This document shows positions 33,750 to 44,133 of a stretch of 64,000 nucleotides of DNA, piece after piece. How positions within the stretch are numbered: position 1 is the stretch's first letter; each line of letters starts with the position of its first letter. Source of the stretch: Vibrio toranzoniae (GTDB taxonomy: Bacteria; Pseudomonadota; Gammaproteobacteria; Enterobacterales; Vibrionaceae). The notes under the pieces are model-generated. The model was not told the origin of the DNA, did not search any database, and saw only the letters and a list, made by a program, of their open reading frames with translations. The stretch lies in the NCBI RefSeq assembly GCF_024347655.1, contig NZ_AP025514.1:1922001-1986000 (forward strand), read 5' to 3'. Position numbers and translations under genes: made by a program.

Positions 33750-34937
33750 CTACCCCTTATCCAATGTTTGTAGCAGTCGTGATTTAGTTACCACGCCAAA
33801 GTAAGTACCTTTATCGTCGACGACAGGAACGGAGTAAGGAACACCGCCAACAAGGCCAAGTACGTCGTTGATTGGTAAATCCGGGTTAAGAGTTAAGCCA
33901 TCATCTAATTGAGCACTAACTAATGACTTATTTTCTTTGTGTGCTTTACGAAGAGACTCAACAGAAACAATGCCGGAGTAGTGACTGCTCTTATCAATAA
34001 CGATGCCGTATTCACGGTCGTTATCCATCAATATCTGTAATGCGGAGGCTGGGCCGTCATGTTCTGACTTCTTAAATACCGCCGCAGGTTTCTTGCGAGC
34101 AATATCTTTGACGGTCAATGCACTCGCCACATTAACACCTCGGAAAAAGGCTTCAACATAGTCATTAGCAGGGCTATTTAAGATCTCGTCTGGTGTACCA
34201 ACTTGAACCACCTCACCATTTTGCATAATCGCAATTCGATCGCCGATTCTCATTGCCTCATCAAGATCATGGGAAATAAAAACAATCGTACGCTTGTCGT
34301 CATTTTGCAGTCGGATTAGCTCGTCTTGCATTTCAGTACGAATCAAAGGGTCGAGTGCAGAAAACGCTTCGTCCATTAATAAAATGTCAGGGTCACAGGC
34401 GAGAGCACGAGCCAAACCAACGCGCTGTTTCATCCCACCAGACAATTCATCTGGATAAGATTCTGGATATGGGCCAAGGCCAACTCGTTCTAGTGCTGTA
34501 AATGCTGACTGTTTTCGTATATCGGCTTCCACACCTGCTAGCTCAAGGCCAAAAGCTGCGTTCTCGATCACCGTCATATGTGGCATCAAGGCGAAATTTT
34601 GGAAAACCATAGAGATGTTATTACGGCGAACTTCGCGGAGTCTATCTTCTGAGATGTGGGCAATATCTTTGCCTCGAAGAAGCACATTGCCCTTGGTAGG
34701 TTCAATCAAGCGGTTAAGAAGGCGTACTAGGGTTGATTTGCCAGATCCTGACAATCCCATTATGACGAAAATTTCACCTTCTTGAATACTCAAAGAAACA
34801 TCGTTAACACCGATCGTTAGCCCTGTCTCTTCGAAAACTTTGTCTTTATCCGCACCTTCATCAATCATTGAAAAAGCACGATCAGTGTCTTCACCAAACA
34901 CCTTGTACAGTCCCTTAACTTCCAGTATGGGATCCAT
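33750..34937 (-). CDS. proV: Glycine betaine/proline ABC transporter ATP-binding protein ProV
   Basis: 395 residues. Walker A is GLSGSGKST, the Q-loop is [11 protein letters not shown], the ABC signature is LSGGMKQR, Walker B is [13 protein letters not shown], and the switch His lies in [10 protein letters not shown]. The C-terminal 120 residues form a tandem CBS module ([20 protein letters not shown], then [14 protein letters not shown]), which senses ionic strength in related OpuA/ProU systems. It energises import of osmoprotectants under high salt. It is the first gene of the operon; its promoter must lie in the AT-rich 34940-35200 region. Confidence 0.96.
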   Translation of the reverse strand: MDPILEVKGLYKVFGEDTDRAFSMIDEGADKDKVFEETGLTIGVNDVSLSIQEGEIFVIMGLSGSGKSTLVRLLNRLIEPTKGNVLLRGKDIAHISEDRLREVRRNNISMVFQNFALMPHMTVIENAAFGLELAGVEADIRKQSAFTALERVGLGPYPESYPDELSGGMKQRVGLARALACDPDILLMDEAFSALDPLIRTEMQDELIRLQNDDKRTIVFISHDLDEAMRIGDRIAIMQNGEVVQVGTPDEILNSPANDYVEAFFRGVNVASALTVKDIARKKPAAVFKKSEHDGPASALQILMDNDREYGIVIDKSSHYSGIVSVESLRKAHKENKSLVSAQLDDGLTLNPDLPINDVLGLVGGVPYSVPVVDDKGTYFGVVTKSRLLQTLDKG

Positions 34938-35475
34938 GTAATCTAATCCTTTCTTAGTTTTTTTAAGCTTAAAAACGGCTATTTAAGATTAAAAGTAGTT
35001 TATTTAAACCCGGAAAACAATTAGCACTCTAATCAATTGCCTGGTAAGGATCAAGAGATTCTATACTGTAAAAAATTCTGTTAAGACTATAATCAACCAT
35101 AAAAAAACCAATTCAACATCAACTTAAAACAACATAATATATTGATATTTATATAAAATTAAAAAAACAATAAACCTTATAAATTATGTGTCAACGGCTA
35201 AAAGATTATTGAATGTTTATTTAAAACTTGAGTGAACAATAAAGTCCACAAACCAAGAACAAAGAAAATAGTTCGTACACAAATCATTAGAATGCGAACT
35301 ATTTATCAAAATTTCAGAGCCAGAGATTCACTTTGTTCAATGGATAAATCAAAGGCAGAATAAAACAAGACCACGGCTCTCCATCACCGGCTAAAACAAG
35401 CTTGGAGAAACTGGTAGCCTCTAGTTTGCCTTAGAATGATCTAACGACCTTTAACAAAGAACAATATTCTCTCCC
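34938..35475. other. AT-rich intergenic region upstream of proV
   Basis: Over 500 bases without a gene. It is very AT-rich between 35080 and 35280, which suits an osmotically regulated, H-NS-sensitive promoter, but no single promoter could be fixed. Confidence 0.4.
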
Positions 35476-35688
35476 CTATTTCCAGCCTGGGAGCCAATTT
35501 TGATTATCAATGAGGTCTCGCCAATTGATGTCTTCTTCTCGTTTGGTCATTACCGCCTCTATCATGCAGCGCACTACCTCCCCTTCATCAAATTCGACTT
35601 CTGTGACCATAAAGTGCTTTTCTTTCTTCACAGGACTTACGGCTGTCCATTTGCTACGAAATAACTTCTTTGGGTTGATCCGATTCAT
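35476..35688 (-). CDS. TIGR02450/DUF2389 small Trp-rich protein
   Basis: 70 residues from ATG 35688, with AGAGAG upstream; longer starts lack support. It matches the family pattern: MNRINPKKLFRSKWTAVSPV, KEKHFMVTEVEFDEGEVV, CMIEAVMTKREEDINWRDL and a closing NWLPGWK. The family is widespread in marine gammaproteobacteria and has no known function. Soluble and monocistronic. Confidence 0.88.
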   Translation of the reverse strand: MNRINPKKLFRSKWTAVSPVKKEKHFMVTEVEFDEGEVVRCMIEAVMTKREEDINWRDLIDNQNWLPGWK

Positions 35689-35772
35689 GGGATTCTCTCT
35701 TGCTTTGATGTCGTTGATTATTATGAGTTGTCTACTCGACACACAGTAATAGTCTTTCCACCGCAAAAAAGA

Positions 35773-35803
35773 TCATAAAAAAAGCCAGCGGCTAGGCTGG
35801 CTT
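35773..35803 (-). terminator. Rho-independent terminator after torA
   Basis: AAGCCAGC and GCTGGCTT form an 8 bp stem with a 6 base loop, followed on the minus strand by seven T. It lies about 30 bases after the torA stop. Confidence 0.85.
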
Positions 35804-35831
35804 CGTTCAATTAGCTATTTCTCGTTAAAGA

Positions 35832-38279
35832 TTAACCATTTTTAGGTGGATCAAATGCCGTCAGTTCTAATACTGGGCCTGTGTATTTTTCAATTTTCAC
35901 AAGCGCAGAGTTCGCCGCACAACCATTCGCCAAACGAGAGGTCGGAATATCCAACGTAAGTACGTTACAGCCGCCGTTTTTACATAGGCCTGTATCTTTA
36001 TCTAAATCTGGCCAACCGCCTTCATGGATACATACAGAGCCTTGTTTGATGCCATCAGTCACTAATGCACCAACCAATACTTGGCCACGACCATTGTGTG
36101 CACGAACCAAATAACCCGTTTTAATACCACGCGCTTTTGCGTCTTCAGGGTGAATTGAAATCGGCTCGCGGTCTGCGATCGCGTACTCTTCACGAATCTT
36201 GGCGTAGTTGAACTGACTGTGTAGACGGTGCGCGGCGTGCGCTGTCATCAATTGCAGTTCACCATCTTTTGCATTGCCGGTGTACTCTGTTGGCTCTAAC
36301 CAAGTAGGGTGCGCCGGACAATCGTCTAGTTGGTAACCTTCAATCGTTCTTGAAAAAATCTCGAACTTGCCACTCGGTGTACCTAGTGGGTTCATGATTG
36401 GGTTCTCACGGAAATCTGCGTAACGAACGAACTGTGCATTCTTCTCGTTCCACTTCATCTCAATCAGTTGGTTATCTTCCCAGAACTTGCTGAAGTTAGG
36501 CATTACGATGCGCTGACCACGACCGCCTTGCTGTGCGGTTTTGTAGAAACCGTACAGCCATTCCATTTCGGTCTTGCCTTCGGTGTACACATCACGGCCA
36601 CCTGGGGCAAGTAACTCAGACATGTCCGCAAACACATCGAAGTCATTACGCGCTTCACCTTGAGGTTCGACTACTTTCTTCATTGGCACTAGGTGTTGGT
36701 TACTGTAGTCACCTGTCATCGTCATATCATTACGTTCAAACGATGTAGTAATTGGCAACACAATATCCGCGTGTTTAGCTGCTGCTGTCCAGTAAGGTTC
36801 TGAGATAACAATCAGCTCAGGTTTTTGCCACGCTTTAATCAAGCGATTGGTATCTTGGTGGTGAGTAAAGTTCGCACCGCCTGCCCACCAGATCATTTTG
36901 ATCTCTGGGAACGTTAGGTTGTGACCATTGTGATGGTAGCTTGAACCCGGATTTTCTAGCGCTTCAACAATACGCGCGACAGGGAATGCGTTCACAGATC
37001 CTGAAACTGCCCAGTCGTTACCCGCCGAAGAACCACCGCCAAGAGACGCTGAAATCGCAGGAAGTACACCTGCATCACGAGCAGGGTTACCGCCGTTTGA
37101 GTAGTGGTAAGAAAGACCGAAACCACCACCAGGTAAGCCAACTTGACCTAGCATTGTCGCTAGCGTAACCAACATCCAGTGACGTTGTTCACCGTATTGT
37201 TGACGCTGCATACCCCAGCCAGACATCAGTATAGTACGGTTCTTACTGAAGATATCAGCAAGTAGCTCAAGCTGCTTCACTGACACACCACAGATCTCAG
37301 ACGCCCACTCAGCAGATTTTTCAACGCCGTCTTCTTTGCCCATTAGGTAAGCTTCGAATACGTCATAACCTGTTGTGTATTTGCCCAAGAATTCTTTGTC
37401 GTGTTTACCCTGCTTCACTAATGTGTGCGCAATACCCATCATCATGGCTACGTCAGTCATTGGGTGCGGAGCAATCCACTCTGCGTTGTCGCCAAAGAAC
37501 TCGATAGTCTCAGAACGCATTGGATCAATCGCGATCACTGTCTTGCCCGATTTCTTCAACTGGTGGAAGAATTCAAGACCCGCACAGTCCGTTGAGCTCC
37601 AAGCGATCTTCAAGGTATTGATTGGGTTTAGACCCCAAAGTACCACCACATCACTGTGCTCAAGGATGACTGGGTAAGTCGTTTGTTGTTCATACACTTC
37701 AATCGAACCCACCACGTGCGGCATGATGACCTGCGCAGCACCTGTTGAGTAATCACCTAAGTGACCAGAGTAACCACCAGCCATGCTCATGTAACGTTGT
37801 AGAAGTGTTTGCGCTTTATGTAGCACACCACTTGAACGCCAACCGTAAGAGCCTGCGAATACCGATTCTGCACCGTACTCTTTACGAATACGTGAGTGTT
37901 GTTGATGAATCAGTTTATACACTTCATCCCAAGAGATGCGAACAAACTCATCGCTACCACGTACACCTTCAGGTGCAGATGGGTTAGCCAAGTAGCCTTT
38001 ACGAACCATAGGGTATTTAACACGCGCTTTGGTGTGTACTTGGTCAGGGCCTGTAGTTTGTAGGCTGTTTGGAACGGTTTGTGCCAGTGCATTCGTGGTC
38101 GACACTAACTTACCATCTTTCACTTCACACAGCATTGGTCCCATACGGCCTGATGTTAGAACACCAGAACCGCGCTTGTCAGAAGCCATTGCGCTCATCG
38201 GCGTCAAGGATGTGAATGCCAACGCACCAGCAGTGATACCTGTGCCTTTCATAAATCCACGACGGGTCATATTAGTCAT
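35832..38279 (-). CDS. torA: Periplasmic trimethylamine-N-oxide reductase TorA
   Basis: 815 residues, the normal TorA length. The N-terminus has a Tat signal ([18 protein letters not shown], cut near AMAS). It is a molybdopterin oxidoreductase of the DMSO-reductase family: the GSYGWRSSG segment, GDYSTGAAQ with the Mo-ligand Ser, and WGLNPINT. The C-terminal cofactor domain includes [12 protein letters not shown]. It has no N-terminal Cys cluster, consistent with TorA/DorA. It reduces TMAO to trimethylamine as terminal electron acceptor and receives electrons from TorC, whose gene lies 22 bases upstream. No torD chaperone gene is adjacent. Confidence 0.95.
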   Translation of the reverse strand: MTNMTRRGFMKGTGITAGALAFTSLTPMSAMASDKRGSGVLTSGRMGPMLCEVKDGKLVSTTNALAQTVPNSLQTTGPDQVHTKARVKYPMVRKGYLANPSAPEGVRGSDEFVRISWDEVYKLIHQQHSRIRKEYGAESVFAGSYGWRSSGVLHKAQTLLQRYMSMAGGYSGHLGDYSTGAAQVIMPHVVGSIEVYEQQTTYPVILEHSDVVVLWGLNPINTLKIAWSSTDCAGLEFFHQLKKSGKTVIAIDPMRSETIEFFGDNAEWIAPHPMTDVAMMMGIAHTLVKQGKHDKEFLGKYTTGYDVFEAYLMGKEDGVEKSAEWASEICGVSVKQLELLADIFSKNRTILMSGWGMQRQQYGEQRHWMLVTLATMLGQVGLPGGGFGLSYHYSNGGNPARDAGVLPAISASLGGGSSAGNDWAVSGSVNAFPVARIVEALENPGSSYHHNGHNLTFPEIKMIWWAGGANFTHHQDTNRLIKAWQKPELIVISEPYWTAAAKHADIVLPITTSFERNDMTMTGDYSNQHLVPMKKVVEPQGEARNDFDVFADMSELLAPGGRDVYTEGKTEMEWLYGFYKTAQQGGRGQRIVMPNFSKFWEDNQLIEMKWNEKNAQFVRYADFRENPIMNPLGTPSGKFEIFSRTIEGYQLDDCPAHPTWLEPTEYTGNAKDGELQLMTAHAAHRLHSQFNYAKIREEYAIADREPISIHPEDAKARGIKTGYLVRAHNGRGQVLVGALVTDGIKQGSVCIHEGGWPDLDKDTGLCKNGGCNVLTLDIPTSRLANGCAANSALVKIEKYTGPVLELTAFDPPKNG

Positions 38280-38301
38280 AATTTTATCCTTCTAATTCTC
38301 T

Positions 38302-39408
38302 TTAGTGACCAACAACGTCTTTCGCGTGGTTTTGGAAGTACTTAGTCAGCAGCTCAAGGTTTTGCTCAGAAATGTCGGTACGGTCGCCCATACTTTTCGC
38401 AACAGGTCCCCAAGCGTTCACAGTGAAGTGGTTTGAAGGAATCTTCGCGTGACACGTTGCACAATAAACATTGTCCAACTCTTCTGCATAAGACCAGATT
38501 GGGTCTAGGGTATCGACAACTGGGTCAGTAATGTCACCCGTTAACGCCACTGAACGCCACTCGTTACCGTAAGCATCGGCTTTGTATTCACCAGTAGTCA
38601 GTGCTTCTTGACCTTTGTCTGTCAGTGTCGCAACGATTGCACGTTGACCTTCACCGAAGTAAAGCACTTGTTCTGCACCTTTCATTTGGAACGCATTCAG
38701 AGTCACCGTACGGTTATCGCCTTCAGCTTTAACGACTTCAAGTTCAGCCGTTGGGTTTACGCTACCGAACTCGCCCATTGCGATATCGGTTACTGGGTAA
38801 ACCACCTTCGCATCTGCTGGCGTGTTTTTGGTAAAGGCAATCAGAGTATCGAAGGCTTTGCTGTCTAGCTGAGCTTCAGGGGCAAAGTGCGCGACGCCTT
38901 TATGACAATCTATACACGTTTGGTTGTTCTCTTTACCGTAAGCGTGCATTTTCGCCGCATCACGAGATTGCTCGAACTCTTCCATTGCATCGAATTCGTG
39001 ACAAGAGCGACACGTCGCTGAGTCATTCTCACGGAATTGAGCCCATACTGTTTCAGCCATCTCTTCACGGTGTGCTTCGTATTTCTCAGGCGTGTCGATC
39101 TTACCTGTGATGAATTCGTGGTAGATGTCTTTAGACGCTCTTACTTTGGTGATCACATAGTCAATCGGATCCGTTGGGATGTGGCAATCGGCACATTCAG
39201 CTCGAATGCCTTTTGCGTTACTGAAGTGAACTGAACCTTGATACTCTTTGTGGGGTGCTTCCATCGTGTGGCAAGAAACACAAAACTCAGTGCTCGATGT
39301 ATAGTGCATAACGGCTGCAGTTCCCCCTAAGGTTAACCAGCCAATACCTATACCAACCGCCGCTATTAGTGCGATATAACGTTTTTTATTGTCATAATTC
39401 TTAATCAT
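38302..39408 (-). CDS. torC: Pentaheme c-type cytochrome TorC
   Basis: 368 residues from ATG 39408 (MIKNYDNKKRY). A GTG at 39528 would add 40 residues but lies upstream of the FNR-like box and is unlikely. It has an N-terminal membrane anchor (IALIAAVGIGIGWLTLGG) and four NapC/NirT-type heme motifs, CVSCH, CADCH, CRSCH and CIDCH, then a TorC-specific C-terminal domain with a fifth heme CATCH. It takes electrons from menaquinol in the inner membrane and passes them to TorA in the periplasm. The ribosome-binding site is weak (GAAG adjacent to ATG). It forms an operon with torA. Confidence 0.93.
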   Translation of the reverse strand: MIKNYDNKKRYIALIAAVGIGIGWLTLGGTAAVMHYTSSTEFCVSCHTMEAPHKEYQGSVHFSNAKGIRAECADCHIPTDPIDYVITKVRASKDIYHEFITGKIDTPEKYEAHREEMAETVWAQFRENDSATCRSCHEFDAMEEFEQSRDAAKMHAYGKENNQTCIDCHKGVAHFAPEAQLDSKAFDTLIAFTKNTPADAKVVYPVTDIAMGEFGSVNPTAELEVVKAEGDNRTVTLNAFQMKGAEQVLYFGEGQRAIVATLTDKGQEALTTGEYKADAYGNEWRSVALTGDITDPVVDTLDPIWSYAEELDNVYCATCHAKIPSNHFTVNAWGPVAKSMGDRTDISEQNLELLTKYFQNHAKDVVGH

Positions 39409-39462
39409 CTTCAACAATTGGTTACAATTGAGATCAGAATAATACTTTAGGGGTAGATCTGT

Positions 39463-39476
39463 TTGATTTGGATCAT
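39463..39476 (-). promoter_or_regulatory. FNR-like binding site upstream of torC
   Basis: TTGAT-TTGG-ATCAT matches the FNR consensus TTGAT-N4-ATCAA at nine of ten positions. Its centre is about 61 bases upstream of the torC ATG. Minus-strand TATTAT/TATTCT at 39444-39436 is placed as a -10 box for a class II FNR promoter. Anaerobic control would fit the pathway. Confidence 0.6.
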
Positions 39477-39701
39477 AAATCGCAACCTGAGGAACAGAAA
39501 TTGAACCTTTCTGAGAGCTCACGGTCACTTTGAAAAATTAGCCCCCTCAAAACCTAATCACCTACAAAATACAAGACTACACTTAAATGTTGATTATTGA
39601 TTAATCTAATATCAACGATACAAAACGGCTTTCTAAGTCAAAGAAGTAAATTGTAAATCTAATACAATATCGGCTAACTCTTTTCATAAGCTCTTCACTC
39701 C

Positions 39702-39977
39702 ATGAACCAAACAGAATTCCAGCAAAAAATAGCGAGTTTCACCTCCATCGAACAAGCGCTTGATTACTTTGAAATTGGGTTTGATAGCAAGTTCATCGAC
39801 CAGAACAGAATCGAACTGGTCAAACGATTTAATGGTTATCTGATTCTTGCGAAACCTGATGATTGGTTTTCTGGACGAAGAGCATTGAAAAACGCTTACT
39901 GCAAGGTGCAACGTAGTAAGTTAGATCGCCACACACGCTCTGCCTGTCGTGGGTGTACCACTTGCCAGCGCCGATAA
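39702..39977 (+). CDS. NifW-like small protein
   Basis: 91 residues from ATG 39702. The central part (SIEQALDYFEIGFDSKFIDQNRIELVKRFNGYL) follows the pattern of NifW, the nitrogenase-stabilising family, whose core is a short helix, YD.xVVxxNRLHILKRFxxYL. The C-terminus differs: it is basic with three Cys (ACRGCTTC). No nitrogen-fixation gene is in the window, so a role with nitrogenase is unlikely here. The family assignment is by pattern and needs a profile search. Soluble and monocistronic. Confidence 0.6.
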   Translation: MNQTEFQQKIASFTSIEQALDYFEIGFDSKFIDQNRIELVKRFNGYLILAKPDDWFSGRRALKNAYCKVQRSKLDRHTRSACRGCTTCQRR

Positions 39978-40134
39978 TTGGAAAGTTAGTTGTTCAAAAG
40001 AAAGTTGGTTGTTCAAAAATAGACAACGAAAAAGTAGATAGTTGAAATAACATCTCATTACGATTTAGTTAGTGGTTTGCTCGAAAAAAAGTGTGCTAGT
40101 CTTACGGCAACTCAACTACGAGATAAAAACTACA

Positions 40135-41259
40135 ATGAAAATTTTCAGCAACTTCGAAAGCGGCAACATTCACGTCGTTTCAGCAGATTCACCACAAAAT
40201 ATTCAACTGACTATCCCAGCAGACAACCAGACTGAAATCTCTCAGTGGTTCCACTTCCGCTTAGAAAGTGATGCTCAACAAGCACACCACTTTGAAATCG
40301 GCCAATTGGCAACTTCTGCATACCCTGAAGGCTGGAAAGATTACGATGTGGTTGCATCGTACGACCGTGAAGAGTGGTTCCGTATTCCATCTCAGTTCGA
40401 TGGTGACACGCTAAGCTTCGACATCATTCCTGAGCACGATTCAATGTACTTCGCGTATTTCGCACCATATTCATACGATCGTCACCAAGATCTTCTGCAC
40501 AGTGCGCAAACGCACCCAGCTTGTAAGCTAGAAACTCTAGGTCACACACTAGACAACAATGACATCACTTTGCTAACCATTGGTGAGCCAAGTGAAGAGA
40601 AGAAAAACATTTGGGTTATTGGTCGCCAACACCCGGGCGAGACGATGGCTGAATGGTTGATCGAAGGCCTACTTCAACGCCTGCTTGATGAAACGGACAC
40701 GGTAGGTCGTTCACTGCTAGACAGCGTTGTTTTCCGTGTTGTTCCTAACATGAACCCAGATGGCAGCATCCGTGGTCACCTGCGTACTAACGCGATTGGC
40801 GTTAACCTGAACCGTGAATGGCAATCACCTTCTATGGAACGTAGCCCAGAAGTCTTCCTTGTTCGCGAGCGCATGCTAGAAACGGGCGTTGATCTGTGTC
40901 TAGACATTCACGGCGACGAAGCGATTCCATATAACTTTGTAGCAGGTAGCGAAGGCACGCCTTCATACAACGAACGCATTGCTAAACTAGAGAATCACTT
41001 CAAGCAAGCACTACTGACTATCACGCCAGAGTTCCAAGATGAGTTTGGTTACGATAAAGACGAACCGGGCAAAGCGAATATGACGGTTGGCACAAACTGG
41101 ATTGGTGAGCAGTTCAAGTGTTTAGCTTACACAGTCGAAATGCCATTTAAAGATCACATCAGCCACGCTGACGAACTTTACGGTTGGTCTCCAGAGCGCA
41201 GCGTTGCATTTGGTCACGACATGCTAGCCGCAGTTTGGGCAACAGTAGACGAACTATAA
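40135..41259 (+). CDS. M14-family zinc carboxypeptidase (cytosolic carboxypeptidase-like)
   Basis: 374 residues from ATG 40135. It has the N-terminal beta domain typical of AGBL/cytosolic carboxypeptidases (HFRLESDAQQAHHFEI, YFAYFAPYSYDRHQDLL), followed by the catalytic domain. Zinc ligands are in GRQHPGETMAEW (His and Glu) and DIHGDE (His). NMNPDGSIRGHLRTNAIGVNLNREW carries the substrate-binding Arg/Asn, and the catalytic Glu is in TVEMPFKD. It should remove C-terminal residues from peptides in the cytosol; the substrate is unknown. Followed by a strong terminator. Confidence 0.92.
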   Translation: MKIFSNFESGNIHVVSADSPQNIQLTIPADNQTEISQWFHFRLESDAQQAHHFEIGQLATSAYPEGWKDYDVVASYDREEWFRIPSQFDGDTLSFDIIPEHDSMYFAYFAPYSYDRHQDLLHSAQTHPACKLETLGHTLDNNDITLLTIGEPSEEKKNIWVIGRQHPGETMAEWLIEGLLQRLLDETDTVGRSLLDSVVFRVVPNMNPDGSIRGHLRTNAIGVNLNREWQSPSMERSPEVFLVRERMLETGVDLCLDIHGDEAIPYNFVAGSEGTPSYNERIAKLENHFKQALLTITPEFQDEFGYDKDEPGKANMTVGTNWIGEQFKCLAYTVEMPFKDHISHADELYGWSPERSVAFGHDMLAAVWATVDEL

Positions 41260-41320
41260 AACGAACCATAGACAGACTAAGCTCTTTGTTTGTCCCTGTA
41301 TCTAGTTTGAATAGATATAA

Positions 41321-41357
41321 CAAAGCCCAGCACTTGTGAGAGTGTTGGGCTTTTTAA
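41321..41357 (+). terminator. Rho-independent terminator
   Basis: AAAGCCCAGCACT pairs with AGTGTTGGGCTTT, followed by a T run. It lies about 60 bases after the carboxypeptidase gene. Confidence 0.88.
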
Positions 41358-41411
41358 TCTCAGCTTAGAATCGAGTAATTTGGGCTTTAAGACATCTAAC
41401 CCTAAAGCTCT

Positions 41412-41768
41412 TTAAGCCACTCTCAAGCTTGCAAAAAATACTGGGTATCGCTGTCTGATGTGGCGTTGTTCAGACACCATATCTTTAAAGCTTGGACCTT
41501 GTGATAACTGAACGATCACTTCGTCCCCTTCTTGTCGCAATACAGCGCCGCTAATATCGATACTGTTATTATCATGCAACCTTAAGGTACCAGCCATTGA
41601 AAAGCCGCGATAAACAGGAATGATGTTACGCATCATCAGGCGGACGCCCTTTTCAGACACTTCACTGACATGAAAAAGCTCATCCTTAATTCGCATCACC
41701 GGGCGTGCCTTTTGGGGGTACTTTAAGCGGTAATATTTGCGTTTCTGGGTGAATGACTCTTCACGCAT
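41412..41768 (-). CDS. PilZ domain protein
   Basis: 118 residues from ATG 41768, with GGGAG upstream; an earlier in-frame start at 41834 lacks one. The sequence KRKYYRLKYPQKARPVMRI resembles the RxxxR c-di-GMP motif region, and VSEVSEKGVRLMM corresponds to the D/NxSxxG part (here S-E-K-G). PilZ domains bind cyclic di-GMP and change the activity of partners. The second motif is degenerate, so binding is uncertain. Stand-alone, cytosolic. Confidence 0.75.
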   Translation of the reverse strand: MREESFTQKRKYYRLKYPQKARPVMRIKDELFHVSEVSEKGVRLMMRNIIPVYRGFSMAGTLRLHDNNSIDISGAVLRQEGDEVIVQLSQGPSFKDMVSEQRHIRQRYPVFFASLRVA

Positions 41769-42158
41769 TAGTGGCTCCCTGTCTCTGTTATTCTGTAAAG
41801 CAAACTGACCGTTAATTTCAGTAATCATCAGCAATGGCCATTCTTAATCTTCAATTCGGCTTCAAATAAATACATTCACCAAGTTGATATCTGCCGATTA
41901 TATCGGCTTGAGAATATAATACTTTAGATATTTGCTCCAGGCGCTAATTATTGACTCATTGCGTACAAAAAAAGGACTTCAGTCATATACGTTGAGTACT
42001 TCACTTCTGTATAAAATCTAAACTGAACCGTTAGTTGACTATACTCACAACATTTTTTACTTTGTTTTCAATAAGCTTGTCATTATGGCTGCAAAACTGA
42101 TTCTCTAACATTTGTAGCCCTGTTAGACTCCACCTCCCTTTTGATACTTGGTTCATTT

Positions 42159-43397
42159 ATGTCATTTGATAACCTAACCCTTAACGCAAAAACCGTCGCG
42201 GCTATACCATCTCAATTCGATAAACCAACAGAGATACAACAAGCGGTAATTCCTACAATTATTGCAGGGAAAGACGTGCTGGCGTTGGCTCAAACGGGTA
42301 GCGGAAAAACATTGGCGTTTGGCTTACCTTTGCTGAACAACATCAACCATGATGTCAATGAACTGCAAGCGCTGGTTATCGTTCCAACACGTGAACTGGC
42401 GTCTCAAGTCGCTGAGTCTTTAGAACCGATCGCAACGGCTATTAATATCAGCACGATGACCTTAATGGGCGGTGTGAACACGGATGACCAACAACAGCAA
42501 TTATTAACCAAACCACAACTTGCTATCGCAACACCGGGGCGCTTGCTAGCTGTTATCAAAAGTGGCGAATTGGAGTTAACTCAATGTGTGTCATTGGTTC
42601 TTGATGAAGCAGACCGATTAATCGACATGGGATTTTGGCCTGATATTCAAGCGATCACCGAAGCTCTGCCAACGAAGCGCCAGTCACTGCTATTCTCTGC
42701 GACACTTCCTCCAGAGTTGGTCAATCAAGCTGAAACGCTTTTATCAAACCCAGAAAAGATCACGACTCACCAAGAGAATAGCGTTGTCTCTGCCATTGAT
42801 GAAACACTCTATCTCGTGAACAAAGGCAGTAAAGCTCAAGCGCTCCTTGCTCTACTTAATCAGAACGATTGGTCACAGGTTTTGGTGTTTATCGGAGCAA
42901 AAGATAACGCCGACGCATTAACCAAGCGATTGAACAAAGCCAAGATCAGCGTGAGTGCGTTACATGGCAACAAGAGCCAAGAAGAGCGCGCGCAGGCGTT
43001 AGAGAGTTTCAAAAATGGCGAAACTCGCGTGCTTATCGCAACCGATGTGATGGCTCGTGGCATCCATATCGATCAGCTACCTGTTGTGATCAACTTTGAA
43101 CTGCCTTCTCACTCAGCAACTTATGTACATCGCGTAGGAAGAACGGCGAGAGCAGGGAGCGCAGGCTGTGCTATCTCGCTCGTTAGCCACAGTGAAAACG
43201 AGCACCTCAATGCGATTCGAATTTTGACCAACAAACCGCTTCCGTTGCAATCGTTAGAAGGTTTCCCTGTGACTGATAAACCAGCATCAGAAACAACGGT
43301 TCGTAAGCGCCCGCCAAAAGACAAAATGGCCAATCGACGAACAGCTAAAAAGAAGAACGTCAAACAATTTAAGAGCAAACCAAACAGCTCAAAGTAA
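42159..43397 (+). CDS. DEAD-box ATP-dependent RNA helicase
   Basis: 412 residues from ATG 42159. All helicase motifs are visible: the Q motif (FDKPTEIQQAVIP), I (AQTGSGKT), Ia (PTRELASQ), Ib (TPGR), II (DEAD), III (SAT), IV (VLVFIGA), V (TDVMARGIHI) and VI (HRVGRTARAG). The tail after residue 370 is short, basic and Lys-rich (KRPPKDKMANRRTAKKKN), as in RhlE/SrmB-like members. It unwinds RNA duplexes, probably in ribosome assembly or mRNA turnover. The exact orthologue is not assigned. Followed by a terminator. Confidence 0.93.
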   Translation: MSFDNLTLNAKTVAAIPSQFDKPTEIQQAVIPTIIAGKDVLALAQTGSGKTLAFGLPLLNNINHDVNELQALVIVPTRELASQVAESLEPIATAINISTMTLMGGVNTDDQQQQLLTKPQLAIATPGRLLAVIKSGELELTQCVSLVLDEADRLIDMGFWPDIQAITEALPTKRQSLLFSATLPPELVNQAETLLSNPEKITTHQENSVVSAIDETLYLVNKGSKAQALLALLNQNDWSQVLVFIGAKDNADALTKRLNKAKISVSALHGNKSQEERAQALESFKNGETRVLIATDVMARGIHIDQLPVVINFELPSHSATYVHRVGRTARAGSAGCAISLVSHSENEHLNAIRILTNKPLPLQSLEGFPVTDKPASETTVRKRPPKDKMANRRTAKKKNVKQFKSKPNSSK

Positions 43398-43432
43398 CCA
43401 GAAATAGCTCTATGCAACCATAAATAGAATAA

Positions 43433-43461
43433 TTAGCTCAGTTTTCACTGGGCTTTTTATA
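43433..43461 (+). terminator. Rho-independent terminator
   Basis: AGCTCAG and CTGGGCT form a 7 bp stem with a 6 base loop followed by TTTTTAT. It ends the helicase gene. Confidence 0.8.
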
Positions 43462-43649
43462 GGCAACAAAACATAAAGTTCACGCCCAAAACAGATCTAA
43501 AGACGCCAACTTAAATGACACTTTTGTGAATTATGATGCCAACGTATTGATTCTTGGTTGCTCAAAAAAAATACTCTTAAATCACGTTGACGCCCCTATA
43601 TCTGACAACTAGATTTTTCTATTAGTGTCTAAAACAGGAGGTCATTGAA

Positions 43650-43871
43650 ATGAAACGTGCTAGCTCTACATATCGATTGCAATTGATTAAGGAAGTGGCA
43701 ACCCGCCAAGATCGTCAACGTTGCAATGACCCGATGACAAACTACATACAAGATCTAATAGACAGAAAAGACGATTGTGATACTTTGGTGGAACGTAACC
43801 AAAGGTTCAATGGCAGTCATTTTGATGAACATATCGGTGGTTGGGTTAGCGATCATTGGGGCAGTAAGTAA
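43650..43871 (+). CDS. Small hypothetical protein (73 aa)
   Basis: 73 residues from ATG 43650, with a near-perfect AGGAGG nine bases upstream. Charged and soluble: a helical N-terminus (TYRLQLIKEVATRQDRQRC), Asp-rich middle and an aromatic end (HIGGWVSDHWGSK). The strong ribosome-binding site supports a real gene. The family is unknown. Confidence 0.65.
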   Translation: MKRASSTYRLQLIKEVATRQDRQRCNDPMTNYIQDLIDRKDDCDTLVERNQRFNGSHFDEHIGGWVSDHWGSK

Positions 43872-44133
43872 GTCGATTTCTGGCTGAGTTAATAAATAAA
43901 GCAGCAAGCAACGTAGCCGACTGTAGTGTTTATCTTGGCGTTAATTAACCCACTATCTGCAACAATTTCCTATCACTGAGCCAGTAGAAAGTATCTTAGT
44001 TAAAAGATCATAAAATTAATGGTTGCCTTCTAAATACCCAATACCCATTGAGTTAGAGAAGGCAACGACTTCCAGTTGATGAAGGTATTGATTTAGCTTT
44101 AGACAAATTTAACCGTTCACAACACTCTGCATG

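Noticed and set aside
39409..39528. 40-residue N-terminal extension of TorC from GTG 39528
   Set aside because: It would translate the FNR-like box and -10 region, precedes the normal TorC anchor, and has no ribosome-binding site.
43872..44133. Possible gene or RNA between the 73-residue and 55-residue proteins
   Set aside because: No frame, strong hairpin or recognisable RNA was found. It is left as plain intergenic DNA.
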